From Ovis canadensis (lineage: Eukaryota > Chordata > Mammalia > Artiodactyla > Bovidae): a stretch of 64,000 bases of DNA. Of the stretch, positions 21,001 to 31,282 are shown in pieces (within the stretch, counting starts at the first letter, position 1; each line of letters opens with the position of its first letter). Position numbers and translations under genes: made by a program. The notes beneath the pieces were generated by a model. The model saw only the letters and a program-made list of their open reading frames with translations. It had not been told where the DNA came from and did no database searches. The DNA lies in NCBI RefSeq assembly GCF_042477335.2, contig NC_091262.1, positions 42,443,001-42,507,000 on the forward strand, in the 5' to 3' direction.

Positions 21001-23965
21001 CTCTCCTGGATTTTAACTTTTTCCCCCACTTTCTTTTGGTCTCTTTGAACACAACTTTAAAATTTTAGTTAGTTGATTTTTCATCTTTCATAGTTAGCCC
21101 TTTTTTGTTGCAAAAAGCCTTTCCCTGCTCCAGATTCACAGACATAATTTTCTGTACTTTCTTTTAAAAGTTGTAACTGTAGCCTTTCACGGTTAGGTCT
21201 TTAGTTTCCCAGGATTGGTTTCGTGTATGGTGTGAGGTGGAGTCAGACTCACTTTCTCCAGTTTGAACAGCCAGATGTCCCAGGACCCCCAGGACCATCT
21301 GTGCCCTGTGTCCATGGGATGTGTCGGTCCTGTGTGGCCTCCTCCCCTCCTGGTGCCTGGTCATCCACACCTTGACATCACGTGGGGTGGTTCACCTTCT
21401 TCAAGCTGTGGTCCTCATGAACCTGTGCTCCTCACAAGCCTGTGCTCGTGGACAGTTAGGGCTTTCTGTTTAGCATTCAAGGTAGTGAACACTTATTTTT
21501 GTGAAGAGAGTTGTCTTTTTAGGTTATAAATCATAAGACCACCACCTATAACTTAGTCTCTTGCCAGAGTATTTTTATACCCATGTTTCATTGTGGAGTG
21601 TTTCCCTTTCTTAGGTAACCGCACTTTTCTGAAGATGGTCTACTGCAACTGGACCGGGGGATACAAGTGGTCCACAGCCCTGGCTCTGAGGTAAGTGCTG
21701 TTGCCGGTGAGCAGAGACACCACTGGGCGTTTGCTGTGGCTGCTGGGCTCTTCTGTGCTCCTCTTTTGCTCCCTCAGGCCCTGCCACGGGCTGGCTAAAC
21801 CACGGGGACTGTGCTACTGGGGGCCGTTGAGGTGTCCAGACTGCTGTCTTTGTGGAACTTAGTGGCCTGTTGCTGGCTTTCCTCCCAAGATGCCTGCACG
21901 TTCTGGAGGTGACTCGAGTCAATATTGGAGCTCATTAGAACCAGTTAGTCTTCCCACTCAGAGCGTACTGTGAGTCAGTGAAGTGCTGCCTACTATTTAA
22001 AGTAGCTAGGCTTATGACTGTCTTTAATTTTCAGCAATTTTCTTCTAAATCATAAAAAAAAAAATACATGCTCAGTATTGAAAACTAGAAAAAACAAAAA
22101 TGACAAAAGATAAATGTTGAAAATCACCTGTAATTCCACTATTCAAGCATAATTATAGACTTAATTTTTACATAAAAATATGCTTACATTTGTTAAACTT
22201 TTCAGCAGTTTGAAAAGGAAATTGTAGCAGTTCTCCCCACCCCCACCAGAGGGAGGGGCAGGTGGGCTGCTGGCTAAATGGTCCCTGATTCAGAAGTTGT
22301 GCAGCCACTGTTGGAGGTTTATGTTGAGAGCCCAGGGACTGTATGGTGGGATGTAGGCAGGGCTTCTCAGCCTTGTCGTTGTGGATGTTTAGGCCAAGAA
22401 TTCTTGGTTGTAGGGCATCCTGTGCAGAGTAGGGTGTGTAGCATCCTCTCTGGACTCCATTTATTGGGTGTTGTTTACAAGTCTCCCTGTCCCAGTGGTG
22501 ACAGTGAATAGCGCCTCCAGGTATTGCCTCTGTCTGGGGACCACTGCTTGAGGGTCTGGCTAGGAAAGTGGAGGGTCCTGTCTGGCAGGAAGACTCCCCT
22601 GGAAAATGAAAAGAGGGGGCCACGACAGAAAGTCAGACACAGCAAAGGTGAGATTGCCCAGCGTCTTTGACACAGTAGTTCACGTTGAAAATAACACCTG
22701 ACTTTCTGCTTTCCAACAAACTTTTTATTTTGGATTCATTTTAGATTTACAGAAAAGTAAAAGTAAAGCTAGAGCGTTCTGTATACCCCTCAACCAGTTT
22801 CCCCTCATTGTGAACATCTTAAATTACTATGACATGTTTCACAGCTGGCTTTTAAACAGTAAGAATAGAGTTCTTCTCTGGGCTCAACATGGTTTCTTGC
22901 TGAATATTGAATGTGATGATGCCTGGCAGTTGCTTCATGGTTCTTGGGTTGGGGTGGGAAGGAAAGGGTGTGATGAACTGGGGCTGTGTACATGGTGATA
23001 ATTATTGGGGCTGGGTTGTGGGCTTCCCAGGTGACTCAGTGGTAAAGAAACCACCTGCCAATGCAGGAGATATAGGCTTGATCCCTGGGTTGGGAAGATT
23101 CCCTGGAGGAGGAAATGGCAACCCACTCCAGTATTCTTGCCTGGAGAATCCCATGGACAGAGGAGCCTGGTGGGCTACAGTCTGTGGGGTCGCAAAGTGT
23201 CAGGCATGACTGAGCAACTAAAAACAATAAACATGGGTGCTGTTGGCTTTCTTTTAACTTGTATATGTTTTAGAATTTTCCATAATAAAAATTTTAAAAG
23301 AAAAGCAATGAGAAGTTGTCTGAATATTGTTAGATGCTAGAATTTGAAGGAACCTTACAAGTCATTTTTTCCGAACACAGAGCTTTTTTACATGGGTTGA
23401 CTGACACAGGTCAAGATTGGGTGAGGTGGCCGGCTGGCTGGCTGCCTTGAGATGCTCCTGCAGCCTCCCCATTGCTGATCTGTCTGTTAGACTAGCCCTG
23501 CTTTGCCCTCCCAGATGCACTGTTTTTTTTTGCTACTTAAAAAAGTAGCAACCTAGATTTTCTTCAAAAGAGAAGGATTAGATTTCATTACAGCTCATGT
23601 GTGTTCATTGTTGACATGTGAGCAGTCTTCTTGCCTCTGATTGTTTGGTGGTGTGTGTTTGTGAGATGATCGCTATGTCCTCGTCCAGGGTCTGATGATC
23701 TGAGGCCCTTTCACACATGTGAGTCAGCACGGTTAACTGAGCCCCAGCTGGTGCAGTTGGGGAGCCGTTGATGCATTGCAGGCCTGTTTGCTGTTGCAGC
23801 ATCACCCTCGGTGGGTTTGGAGCAGATCGCTTCTACCTGGGCCAGTGGCGAGAAGGCCTCGGCAAGCTCTTCAGCTTCGGGGGCCTGGGAATATGGACAC
23901 TGATCGATGTCCTGCTCATTGGAGTTGGCTACGTGGGACCAGCGGACGGCTCTTTGTACATTTAG
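11991..23965 (+). CDS. TM2D3: TM2D3, TM2 domain-containing protein 3, complete
   Basis: Joined coding exons are 11991-12078, 12423-12515, 15014-15171, 19744-19918, 21615-21690 and 23800-23965: 756 bases, 251 residues plus TAG. Residues 1-29 are a Leu/Cys-rich signal peptide. Residues 30-61 are a Pro-rich linker. Residues 72-182 are a lumenal region with 15 Cys and five N-glycosylation sequons (N91, N126, N161, N173, N183). Residues 188-251 are the TM2 domain: two hydrophobic segments (about 191-204 and 225-243) around a DRF motif at 206-208, ending SLYI. Family knowledge: the fly orthologue is almondex, acting in Notch signalling near the gamma-secretase step, and human TM2D3 has been linked to Alzheimer risk. 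The first in-frame ATG is used; the upstream in-frame opening has only a GTG. It is complete, with no break in frame. Confidence 0.96.
12423..12515 (+). CDS. TM2D3: TM2D3 exon 2, Pro-rich linker (possible cassette exon)
   Basis: The acceptor GTCGCAG ends at 12422 and the donor GTACCG starts at 12516. It has 93 bases, phase 1 at both ends, so skipping keeps the frame. It encodes [20 protein letters not shown] then [11 protein letters not shown]. The [10 protein letters not shown] wording matches the longer human isoform as I recall it; shorter TM2D3 isoforms lack this segment. Confidence 0.92.
12605..12812 (+). mobile_element. Bov-tA SINE in TM2D3 intron 2
   Basis: Sense copy. Head ACTTCCCTGGTGGCTCAGAT, tail GGACACGACTGAGCGAGTTT. 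Nearly full length, with retained CpGs (GGTCGCGAAAGAGACGG), which suggests a fairly young insertion. Confidence 0.95.
13345..14184 (-). mobile_element. BovB LINE, antisense, in TM2D3 intron 2
   Basis: Its 3' end (TTCAGTCGCTCAGTCGTG in reverse sense) is at the left. The reading frame on the - strand covers the YADDTTLM motif C (about 14085-14110) and the following conserved [20 protein letters not shown] region. A 13-base flank, TGATACTTTGCAT (13332-13344) and TGATATTTTGCAT (14185-14197), is a target duplication with one change, so both ends are fixed. It is truncated at its 5' end inside the RT domain. Confidence 0.93.
15014..15171 (+). CDS. TM2D3: TM2D3 exon 3, first Cys-rich segment
   Basis: The acceptor CTTGCAG ends at 15013 and the donor GTAAGT starts at 15172. 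It encodes [18 protein letters not shown] through KPSVTCV, with seven Cys (72, 78, 85, 88, 94, 104, 112) and sequon N91. It ends on a codon boundary. Confidence 0.95.
17390..18480 (+). mobile_element. Old L1 fragment, sense, split by a SINE
   Basis: Late ORF2 wording: GAAATAAAGTTTAGAAG, GACCTGGCAGTTCCATATCT and AATGTCCAAGAAAGAGCAG. It is heavily mutated. A Bov-tA at 17971-18184 interrupts it. Confidence 0.6.
17971..18184 (+). mobile_element. Bov-tA SINE in TM2D3 intron 3
   Basis: Sense copy with head AGGCTTCCCTGGTGCCTCAG and tail GGACACGACTGAGTGACCTC. TCTGAAA flanks it on both sides, possibly the target duplication. It lies inside the old L1. Confidence 0.93.
19744..19918 (+). CDS. TM2D3: TM2D3 exon 4, second Cys-rich segment
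   Basis: The acceptor TTTGTAG ends at 19743 and the donor GTGAGT starts at 19919. It encodes [20 protein letters not shown] through VRDHIHCL, with eight Cys (129, 132, 142, 148, 153, 162, 170 and 129-132 as a CxxC pair counted once each) and sequons N126 and N161. The RQRYATN wording has Ala at 159, where I recall Pro in human. Confidence 0.95.
20264..20531 (+). mobile_element. Bov-A2 SINE (Bov-A dimer)
   Basis: Two tandem Bov-A monomers. Each has GGCAAC(C/T)CACTCCAGT, a GGAGCCT core and a TGGACACGACTGA-type end. The monomers are joined by a TTCACTTTTCACTTTCAT linker and end AGTTAGCAGCAGCA. There is no tRNA head, unlike Bov-tA. This family is limited to ruminants and supports a bovid source. 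Confidence 0.93.
20560..21260 (-). mobile_element. Old L1 fragment, antisense
   Basis: Antisense ORF2 wording such as CACACTCCTGCCAGTGGTG and AATTTTGGATAGTAACCTTTG. Diverged; ends estimated. Confidence 0.5.
21615..21690 (+). CDS. TM2D3: TM2D3 exon 5, entry to TM2 domain
   Basis: The acceptor TTCTTAG ends at 21614 and the donor GTAAGT starts at 21691. It encodes [20 protein letters not shown] then TALAL and two bases of a Ser codon. Sequons N173 and N183 flank the last lumenal Cys (182). The first membrane segment begins here. Confidence 0.95.
22358..22546. mobile_element. Probable non-autonomous hAT (MER-type) DNA transposon
   Basis: It starts CAGGGCTTCTCAGCCTTG and ends GGGGACCACTG. These are degenerate inverted ends of the CAGTGGTTCTCAA type seen in Charlie-derived MER elements. 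The middle has the familiar GGCATCCTGTGCAGAGTAGG wording. The exact family and the 8-base target duplication are not clear. Confidence 0.5.
22700..22845 (-). mobile_element. Old L1 3'-end fragment, antisense
   Basis: TTTTAGATTTACAGAAAAGT and CCCCTCATTGTGAACATCTT match the antisense 3' UTR of old L1 families. Short and diverged. Confidence 0.45.
23020..23232 (+). mobile_element. Bov-tA SINE in TM2D3 intron 5
   Basis: Sense copy, head GGGCTTCCCAGGTGACTCAG, tail AGGCATGACTGAGCAACTAA followed by an A-rich end. Confidence 0.93.
23800..23965 (+). CDS. TM2D3: TM2D3 exon 6, TM2 domain core and stop
   Basis: The acceptor TGTTGCAG ends at 23799. The first base completes the Ser codon. It encodes [20 protein letters not shown], then [20 protein letters not shown] and [14 protein letters not shown], with TAG at 23963-23965. 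GADRFYLG is the defining TM2 motif between the two membrane segments. Confidence 0.97.
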
Positions 23966-24098
23966 CTGCAGTTACATGCTTCAGAGAGGAGCGGAGCTTA
24001 GCAAATGTGCTTTGCCTGTGGGAATCCACGTGGTTTGAGGGACTTGTATGTGTGTTTAATGTACAGCATCTGTACTTTGCCTGCCTTGATGAAGGTAA

Positions 24099-24104
24099 AA
24101 TAAA
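24099..24104 (+). terminator. TM2D3: TM2D3 proximal poly(A) signal
   Basis: AATAAA 134 bases after the stop codon. It is the first of three canonical signals in this 3' UTR. Confidence 0.5.
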
Positions 24105-24345
24105 AAACGGTGAACCATGCTTATATGGAATTTGGTTTTCTTTGCCTGCAATCTTTTTTTTTCTGTGAAAAAATTTAAACTGGAAGAACGACCTGCAACT
24201 GAAAATCTGTTTAGTTCCTAGACTTGAGTTTTATATTACTTACTTCAGAGTGTATCATTTGTATCTCCAACTTGAATGTCATCTGCCATAAAAAACATTT
24301 GAGCTATAATTGCAGAGAGTGGAAAATCTTTTCATTCTTCAGCTA

Positions 24346-24351
24346 AATAAA
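24346..24351 (+). terminator. TM2D3: TM2D3 middle poly(A) signal
   Basis: AATAAA in CAGCTAAATAAAGTTATTT, about 380 bases after the stop. Confidence 0.5.
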
Positions 24352-24436
24352 GTTATTTATCTAAACTTCAGTCATCTCTTGAGTTTTACAGTGTAATAAT
24401 GTCTGTATAGTATGGTCTTTCTGTATGATTGTTTGA

Positions 24437-24442
24437 AATAAA
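24437..24442 (+). terminator. TM2D3: TM2D3 distal poly(A) signal
   Basis: AATAAA about 470 bases after the stop, followed by a T/G-rich stretch (TTTTGTGTCTGGTTCCTGTG) that suits a downstream element. Confidence 0.5.
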
Positions 24443-24554
24443 TGCAGAAATTTTGTGTCTGGTTCCTGTGATAGCAATTTTGTTAGTAATACAAAAGGTT
24501 GCAAGAGTACTGGAAAACAAATAAAACTACAAGTTACTTTAAAATTTTTACAGG

Positions 24555-24665
24555 CTTCTGTTGTTTTTTATTTTTATTTAAAATTTTTATTTTTACTTTG
24601 TTTTGCTTTACAATACTGTATTGGTATTGCCATACATTGACATGAATCTGCCATGGGTGTGTTAT
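24555..24665 (-). mobile_element. Bovine L1 3' end, short antisense fragment
   Basis: TTTACAATACTGTATTGGTA and GCCATACATTGACATGAATC are the antisense 3' UTR of bovine-type L1. It is just downstream of the last TM2D3 poly(A) signal. Confidence 0.7.
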
Positions 24666-24999
24666 GTTTTTTATATTAAAACATAATCTTGAATAATCAT
24701 AGCAACTTTCTTTTATTATTAAGAAGTGAAATGTTTCTTTTTCAGGGTATTAGTCCATTCTAATAGATTTATTCATAATTGGCTGGTTCATTAACACAGT
24801 GGAAATGTTTAAAAATGTGTCAGTGTGATAAATGCCTTTGAGTCTTTATACGATCTGTTGTAGACCCTTTCTTGGAAAGAAAAACATTTATTAATCCAAA
24901 AACTCTTTGTTGCAAAAACATTTTTAGTTAACTTCTTAAAATTCAAGTATAGTCAATATACAGTGTTTCAAGTGTACAGCAGAGTGATTCAGTTATGTA

Positions 25000-25120
25000 T
25001 GCTGTTGAGTCACTAAGTTGATTCTGTCTCTTCGCGACCCCCAGACTGTAGCCCACCAGGCTTCTCTGTTCATGGAATTTTCCAGACAAGGATACTATAG
25101 GGAGTTGCCACTTTCTTATA
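25000..25120 (-). mobile_element. Partial Bov-tA in L1
   Basis: Antisense tail half only (GTTGAGTCACTAAGTTGATT to AGGGAGTTGCCACTTTC). The head is missing, and the piece runs straight into a TG microsatellite. Confidence 0.8.
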
Positions 25121-25121
25121 G

Positions 25122-25159
25122 TTGTGTATGTGTGTGTATATGTGTGTGTGTGTGTGTGC
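25122..25159 (+). repeat. (TG)n microsatellite
   Basis: About 38 bases of TG units with a few TA changes, at the broken edge of the partial SINE. Confidence 0.9.
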
Positions 25160-25527
25160 ATTTTTTCAGATTCTTTTCCATTATAGGTTATTACAATTAC
25201 TGACTGTCATTCCTGTGCTATACAGTAGGACCTTGTTGGTCATCTGTTTTCTTTAAAGTACTGTGTGTATGTTAATCCCCAATTCCTAGTTTATCTATCC
25301 CAGCCTTTCTGCTCTGGTAACCATAAATTTCTTTTCTGTGTCTGCAAGTCTGTTTCTGTTTTGTAAATAAGTTCATTTGTATAATTTTTATGATTCCACA
25401 TACAAGTGATATATGGTATTTGTCTTACTCTGTCTGACTTGCTTCACTTAGTGTGATCATCTCTAGGTTCATCCATGTTGCTTCAAATGACATTATTTCA
25501 TTCTTTTCTATGGCTGAGTAACTATTT

Positions 25528-25787
25528 GTTGTTCAGTTGCTCCATTGTTTGACTCTGCAGCCCCATGGACTGCAGCACGCCAGGCTTCCCTGTCCTTCAG
25601 CATCTCCTGGAGCTTGCTCAAACTCATGTCTGTTGAGTTAGTGATGCCATCCAACCATCACATCCACTGTCGTCCCCTTCTTCTGCCTTTAGTCTTACCC
25701 AGCATCAAGGTTTTTTCCAATGAGTCAACTCTTTGTATCAGGTGGCCAAAGGATTGGAGCTACAGCATCAGCATCAGTCCTTCCAGT
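25528..25787 (-). mobile_element. BovB 3' fragment nested in L1
   Basis: Antisense BovB end, TTGTTGTTCAGTTGCTCC to CAGTCCTTCCAGTG. CTGAGTAA lies on both sides (25513-25520 and 25793-25800), and the L1 wording GGCTGAGTAA...TTCC resumes after it. So it is a 5'-truncated BovB insertion into an existing L1. Confidence 0.88.
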
Positions 25788-27328
25788 GAAGGACTGAGTA
25801 ATTTTCCGTTGTATAAATGTACCACATCTTTATCCATTCCTCTGTGGATGGACATTTAGGTTGCTTCCACACCTTGGCTGTTGTAAATAGTGCTGCTATG
25901 AACATTAGGGTGTTTGTATCTTTCCAAGTTAAGAATTTTCATCTTTTCTGGATAATATGCCGGAGAAGTAAGTTTGCTGAATCATATGGTAGTCCTATTT
26001 TTGGTTTTTGAAGGAGTGACAATACTTTTCTCCATAGTGGCTGAACCAATTTACATTTCTGTCAAGAGTGTGGAAGGGTTCCTTTTTCTCCACACCTTCT
26101 CCAGCCTTTATTGTTGATAACTTAGACTTTTTGGTAATAGCCATTTTGACTTGTGTGAGGTGATACCTCATGATAGTTTTCATTTGCATTTCTGTAATAA
26201 TTAGTGATGTGACAGTCTTTTTATATGCCTGTTGGCCATCTGTATGTTTTCCTTGGAGAAATGTCTATTTAGAACATCTGCTCATTATTTGATTGATTTT
26301 TTTTTTTTGAGCTATACCAGCTGTTTGTATATTTTGGGGATTAATCCTTGTTGGTTGCCTCTTTTACAAATATTTTCTCCTAGTTTGTATGTTGTCTTTG
26401 TTTTGCTTGTGGTTTCCTTTCCTGTGCAAAAGCTTTTTAGTTCAATTAGGTCTTTTTGTTTGTTTTTGCTTTGCTTCTGTTAGACTCTAGAAGTAATTCC
26501 AAAAAAATGTTGCTGCAATTTTTGTCCAAGAGTGTTCTGCTTATGTTTTCCTCTAGGAATTTCATAGTATCTGATCTTTAATCCATTTTGAGTTTATTTT
26601 ATATATAGTGTTAAAGAATATTATAGTTTTATTCTTTTACATGTAGCTGTCCAGTTTTCCCGGGACCACTTACTGAAGAGACTCTTTTCTTCTCTTGTAT
26701 GTTTTTGCCTCCTGTGTCATAAATTAATTGACCCATTGAACTTTATGTCTGCTGTTGTGTCAGTACCATACTGTTTTAATAACTGTAGCTTTTAGTATAG
26801 TCTGAAGCCAGGGAGTATCCTCTAGCTCCATTCTTCTTTCTCAAGATTGTTTTGGCTACTTGTTCAAGTTCTGTGAAAAATGCCATTGGTATTTTTGTTA
26901 GGGATTGCATTGAATCAACAGACTGCCTTGGGTAGTATAGTCATTTTGACATTATTGATTCTTCCAGTCTAAGAATGTGGCATATCTTTTCATTTGTGTT
27001 TGTGGTTTTTAGTTTCTTTCATCAGCATCTTTCAGTCCTTGGAGTATGGGCATTCTGCCTCCTTAGGTAGGTTTATTTCAATGTATTTTTTTTTTTGGGG
27101 GGGGGGGATGCAGTGGTAAATGGGATTGTTTCCTTAATTTCTCTCTGATATTTCACTGATAGTGTATAGAGATGCAAGAGATTTTTGTATGTTAGTTTTG
27201 TATCCTTCAAATTTACCAAATTCATTGATGAGCCCTAGTAGTTTTATGGTAGTGCCTTTAGAATTTTCTGCTTATAGTATCACATCTACAAACAGTGACA
27301 GTTTTACTTCTTTTCCAGTTTGGAAGTA

Positions 27329-27537
27329 GAAGTGAAGTTGCTCAGTCGTGTCCTACTCTTTGCAACCTCATGTACTGTAGAGTCCACCAGGCTCCTCCAT
27401 CCATGGAATTTTCCAGGCAAAAATACTGGAGTGGATTGCAATTTCCTTTCCTAGGGCATCTTCCTGACCCAGGGATCAAACCCAGGTCTCCTGCATTACA
27501 GGCAGATGCTTTACCATCTGAGCCACCTGGGAAGCCC
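27329..27537 (-). mobile_element. Bov-tA SINE nested in L1
   Basis: Full-length antisense copy, tail GAAGTTGCTCAGTCGTGTCC at the left and head GAGCCACCTGGGAAGCCC at the right. L1 ORF2 wording continues on both sides. Confidence 0.93.
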
Positions 27538-29662
27538 TTATTATTTCTTTTTTTTTTTTTTTCTCTGACTGCTGTGACAAGAACTTCCAAAACTGTTGAA
27601 TAAAAGTGGTGAGAGAGGGCATCTTTGTCTTCTTCCTGGTCTTGGAGGCAATGCTTTCAGCTTTTCACTGTTAAGTATGATGTTAGCTCTGAGCTTGTTA
27701 TGTATGGCGTTTATTATGTTGAGGTAGGTTCCCTCTATAGCCACTTTCTGGAGAATTATTATCAGAAATGTTAGATTTTATCAAACGCTTTTCTGCATCT
27801 AGTGTGAAAATCATGTTTTTTCCTTGAGTCTTTTAGTATGGTGCATCATATTGACTGATTTGTGGATATTAGAAAATCCTTGTGTCCCTAGGATGAATCC
27901 CACTTGATCATGCATGGTGTATGATCCTTTTACTGTACTGTTGGATTCGGTTTACCACTATTTTGCTGAGGATTTTTGCTTCTTTGGTCATCAGTGATAA
28001 TCGGCCTTTATTTTTCTATTTTTTGTGATATCTCTGGTTTTGGGATCAGGGTGTTGCTGGCCTCATAAGAGTTTTGGAGTGTTCCTTTCCAGTTTTTGGA
28101 AAGAGTTTCAGAAGGATAAGTATTATTTCTTCTGTAAATGTTAGATAGACTCCACCTGTGAAGCCATTTGGTCCTGGACTTTGGTTTATTGGAAGTTTTT
28201 AAATCACAGATTCAACTTGATTACTTATGCTTGATCTGTCTATATTTTCTGTTTCTTTCTGGTTCTGTTTTGGAAGGTTGTGTTTTCCTAAGAATTTGTC
28301 CATTTCTTCCAGGTTGTCCATTTTTTTGGCATATAGTTGTATGTAATAGTCTCACTGATTCTTTGTATTTCTCTGGTGTCAGTTGTAGTTTTCTCCTTTT
28401 TCACTTTTGATTTTATTGATTGGGGCCCCTTACCTCATTTTCTTTATGAGTCAAGCTAAAGGTTCGTCAATCTTGTTTATCTTTTCAAAGAACCAGCTTT
28501 TAGTTTTGTTGATCTTTTCTATTTTTAAAAATTTGTATTTCACTTATTTATGCTCTGATCTGTATGATTTCTTCTATTAAGTTTGTTCTGTTTTTTTGTC
28601 TGTTTGTTTTGTTTTTTGCATTTTCTCTTATTGCTTTAGGTGTAAGTTTAGGTTGTTTATTTGAGGTTTTTCTTGTTTGCTGAGGTAAGCTTGTGTTGCT
28701 GTATACTTATCTGTTAGAAATGCTTTTGTTGCATCCCACAGATTTTGGATTGTTGTGGTTTTGTTCTCACTTGTCTCTAGGTATTTTTGACTTCCTGTTA
28801 GATTTCTTCAGTGATCCATTGGTTGTTTAGTAGCATATTGTTTGGTCTCCACTTGTGTTGTTTGTAGGTTTTTCCTGGTAGTTGAGTTCTAGCCTCGTGG
28901 CATTGTGGTCAGAAAATATGCTTGATATTCAATTTTCTTGAATTTATTGAGGCTTGCTTTGTGACGCAGCATGTGGTCAGTCGTGGAGGGTGTTCTGAGT
29001 GCACTTGAAAAGAATGTGTATTCTGCTGCTTTGGGGTGGAATTTTTAATTAAGTCCATCTCACCTAATGTGTCATTTAAAGCCTGTGTTTCCTTAACTGA
29101 TTTTCTCTCTGGATGATCTGTCCATTGATGTAAGTAGGGTGTGAAAGTTTCCCACTATTTCTATGTTACTGTTTATTTCTTCTGTCATTGCTGTTAGCAT
29201 TTGCCTTATATGTTGTGCGACTGTGTTGGTTGGATCTGTATATGCAGTCATTAATCATTGTCTTAGACTGATCCCTTGATCATTATGTAGTGTCCTTCTT
29301 TGTCCCTTGTAGCAGTCTTTATTTTAAATCCTGTTTTATGTGATAGAGACTCTATTTCTTGATTTCCATTTGCATGGAATATCTTTTTCCGTCTACTCAC
29401 TTTCAGTCTTTATGTGTCCCTAAGTCTGAAGTGGGTGTCCTGCAGACAGCATATACACAGGTCTTGATTCTGTATCCATTCAGTCTGTTTCTTTTGGTTG
29501 GAGCATTTAATTCCTTTATATTTTGGGTTATTATTGATATGTATGTTTTTATTTCCATTTTATTAATCGTTTCACGTTTGTTTTTGTAGGTCTTTTTGGG
29601 TTTTAATAACTTTCTTTAAAAACATTTACAGGCTTTTTTGCATTTTTCTCTTTAAATTGGGT

Positions 29663-30342
29663 TCATTTTAGTTTAGTCGCTCAGTCGTGTCCGACTCTTT
29701 GTGACCCCATGAATTGCACGCCAGGCCTCCCTGTCCATCACCAACTCCTCAAGTTCGCTCAAACTCATGTCCATCAAGTCGGTGATGCCATCCAGGCATC
29801 TCATCCTGTCATCCCCTTCTCCCCCTGCCCCCAATCCCTCCCAGCATCAGGGTCTTTTCCAATGAGTCAACTCTTCGCATGAAGTGGCCGAAGTATTAGA
29901 GTTTCAGCTTAAGCATCATTCCTTCCAATGAATACCCAGAACTGATCTCCTTTAGGATGGACTGGTTGGATCTCCCTGCAGTCCAAGGGACTCTCAAAAG
30001 TCTTCTCCAACACCACAGTTCAAAAGCATCAATTCTTCAGCGCTCAGCTTTCTTCACAGTCCAACTCTTACATCCATACATGACCACAGGAAAAACCATA
30101 GCCTTGACTAGATGGACCTTTGTTGGCAAAGCAATGTCTCTGCTTTTCAATATGCTATCTAGGTTGGTCATAACTTTCCTTCCAAGGAGTAAGCGTCTTT
30201 TAATTTCATGGCTGCAGTCACCATCTGCAGTGATTTTGGAGCCCCCCAAAATAAAGTCTGACACTATTTCCACTGTTTCCCCATCTATTTCCCATGAAGT
30301 GATGGGACCAGATGCCATGATCTTAGTTTTCTGAATGTTGAG
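29663..30342 (-). mobile_element. BovB LINE, antisense, with exact target duplication
   Basis: The 3' end (TTAGTCGCTCAGTCGTGTCC) is at the left. The - strand frame carries the conserved [20 protein letters not shown] and FPVVMYGC segments. CTTTAAATTGGGT (13 bases) occurs exactly at 29650-29662 and 30343-30355. It is 5'-truncated downstream of RT motif C. Confidence 0.93.
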
Positions 30343-30654
30343 CTTTAAATTGGGTATGTGTTTCTATTTTCCTGATATAACAGTATTTATTTACATCAGT
30401 TTCCCATCAACACAAGTCATTTAACGATATTTATGTTGACCATTTCCATTGGTTGATAGGAGGCTCTTCCACTAAAGACTCCCGTGATTTCCACCGAACC
30501 ATTTTTCTCCCCAGACTTAGTTTATTTTCAGCCTGAAGAATCACCTCTTTGGCCTCCCTGAAGTTGCTCTTCTAGTGTCTTAACATCTGGTTCAGCTTTG
30601 ACCATACTCAGCTTTTCATATGTAATCTGTTCTGTATGCTTTTCTAAATTTAAA

Positions 30655-30945
30655 AAAATGATAATTTAATTTTTTTGGCTGTGCCATGTCCTCATTTTTG
30701 CACGGGCTTTTCTCTCATTGCAGAGAGCAGGGGCTAGTGCAGTGGCTTCTCTTAGTGCAGAGCACAGGCTGTAGGGCTCTTGGGTTTAAGTAGTAGGGGC
30801 TCCCGGGCTCTAGAGCACAGGCTCAGTGATTATGGTGATGGGCTAAGTTGTCCCACATCATGTGGGATCCTCCAAGACGAGGAATTGAACCCATGTCCAC
30901 TACATTGGCAGGTGACTCTTCACCACTGAGTCACTAGGGAAGCCC
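30655..30945 (-). mobile_element. CHR-type SINE, antisense
   Basis: TTTTTTGGCTGTGCCATGTC at the left and GAGTCACTAGGGAAGCCC at the right, with the GGAATTGAACCCATGTCC B-box region near the right end. This is the older cetartiodactyl tRNA-derived family. Rather diverged. Confidence 0.8.
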
Positions 30946-31282
30946 TGTATACTTTCTGTATGCTTCATTTTTAGGGATTTGTGGAAGAACATCAAGAATC
31001 TGTGAATAGTATTTTTAGCCTCTCATGTAGACTCTCACATACAGCCAGTTCCACAAGGCCAGTGATCTTTAGCAAGCCCGCCATGACAGCAGAGTGTTAC
31101 TTTTTAAACATCTGTGTCAATAGCCAAATATAATTAACCAGGTTATCAGATATTTAGCTATAAAATATTTTTGAGAATATCTCCATAAACCTCAGGACAA
31201 AAACGTGTTTCTTTGTCAGAATAAATTATAGTTTACCTGAAAGGGGTACTGAATCTTTTGGTGCTATAACACCCTTTCGTGG

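Larger units (their letters stand above)
19919..21614 (+). other. TM2D3 intron 4, 1.7 kb
   Basis: GT-AG intron with a Bov-A2 dimer (20264-20531) and an antisense old L1 piece (20560-21260). The remainder shows nothing further. Confidence 0.65.
21691..23799 (+). other. TM2D3 intron 5, 2.1 kb
   Basis: GT-AG intron with a probable hAT-type element (22358-22546), a short antisense L1 piece (22700-22845) and a Bov-tA (23020-23232). The rest shows no gene. Confidence 0.65.
24925..29649 (-). mobile_element. Long antisense L1, interrupted
   Basis: From the 3' UTR wording at 24950-25300 through ORF2 read backwards: the GGCTGAGTAA target wording at 25512, the CACCTTCTCCAGCC region at 26090 and the far 5' part of ORF2 near 29130-29600. 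Stops and indels are spread over the whole length. It is broken by a SINE piece with a TG repeat (25000-25159), a BovB piece (25528-25787) and a Bov-tA (27329-27537). A BovB sits at its left-over end (29663). No intact ORF remains. Confidence 0.85.
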
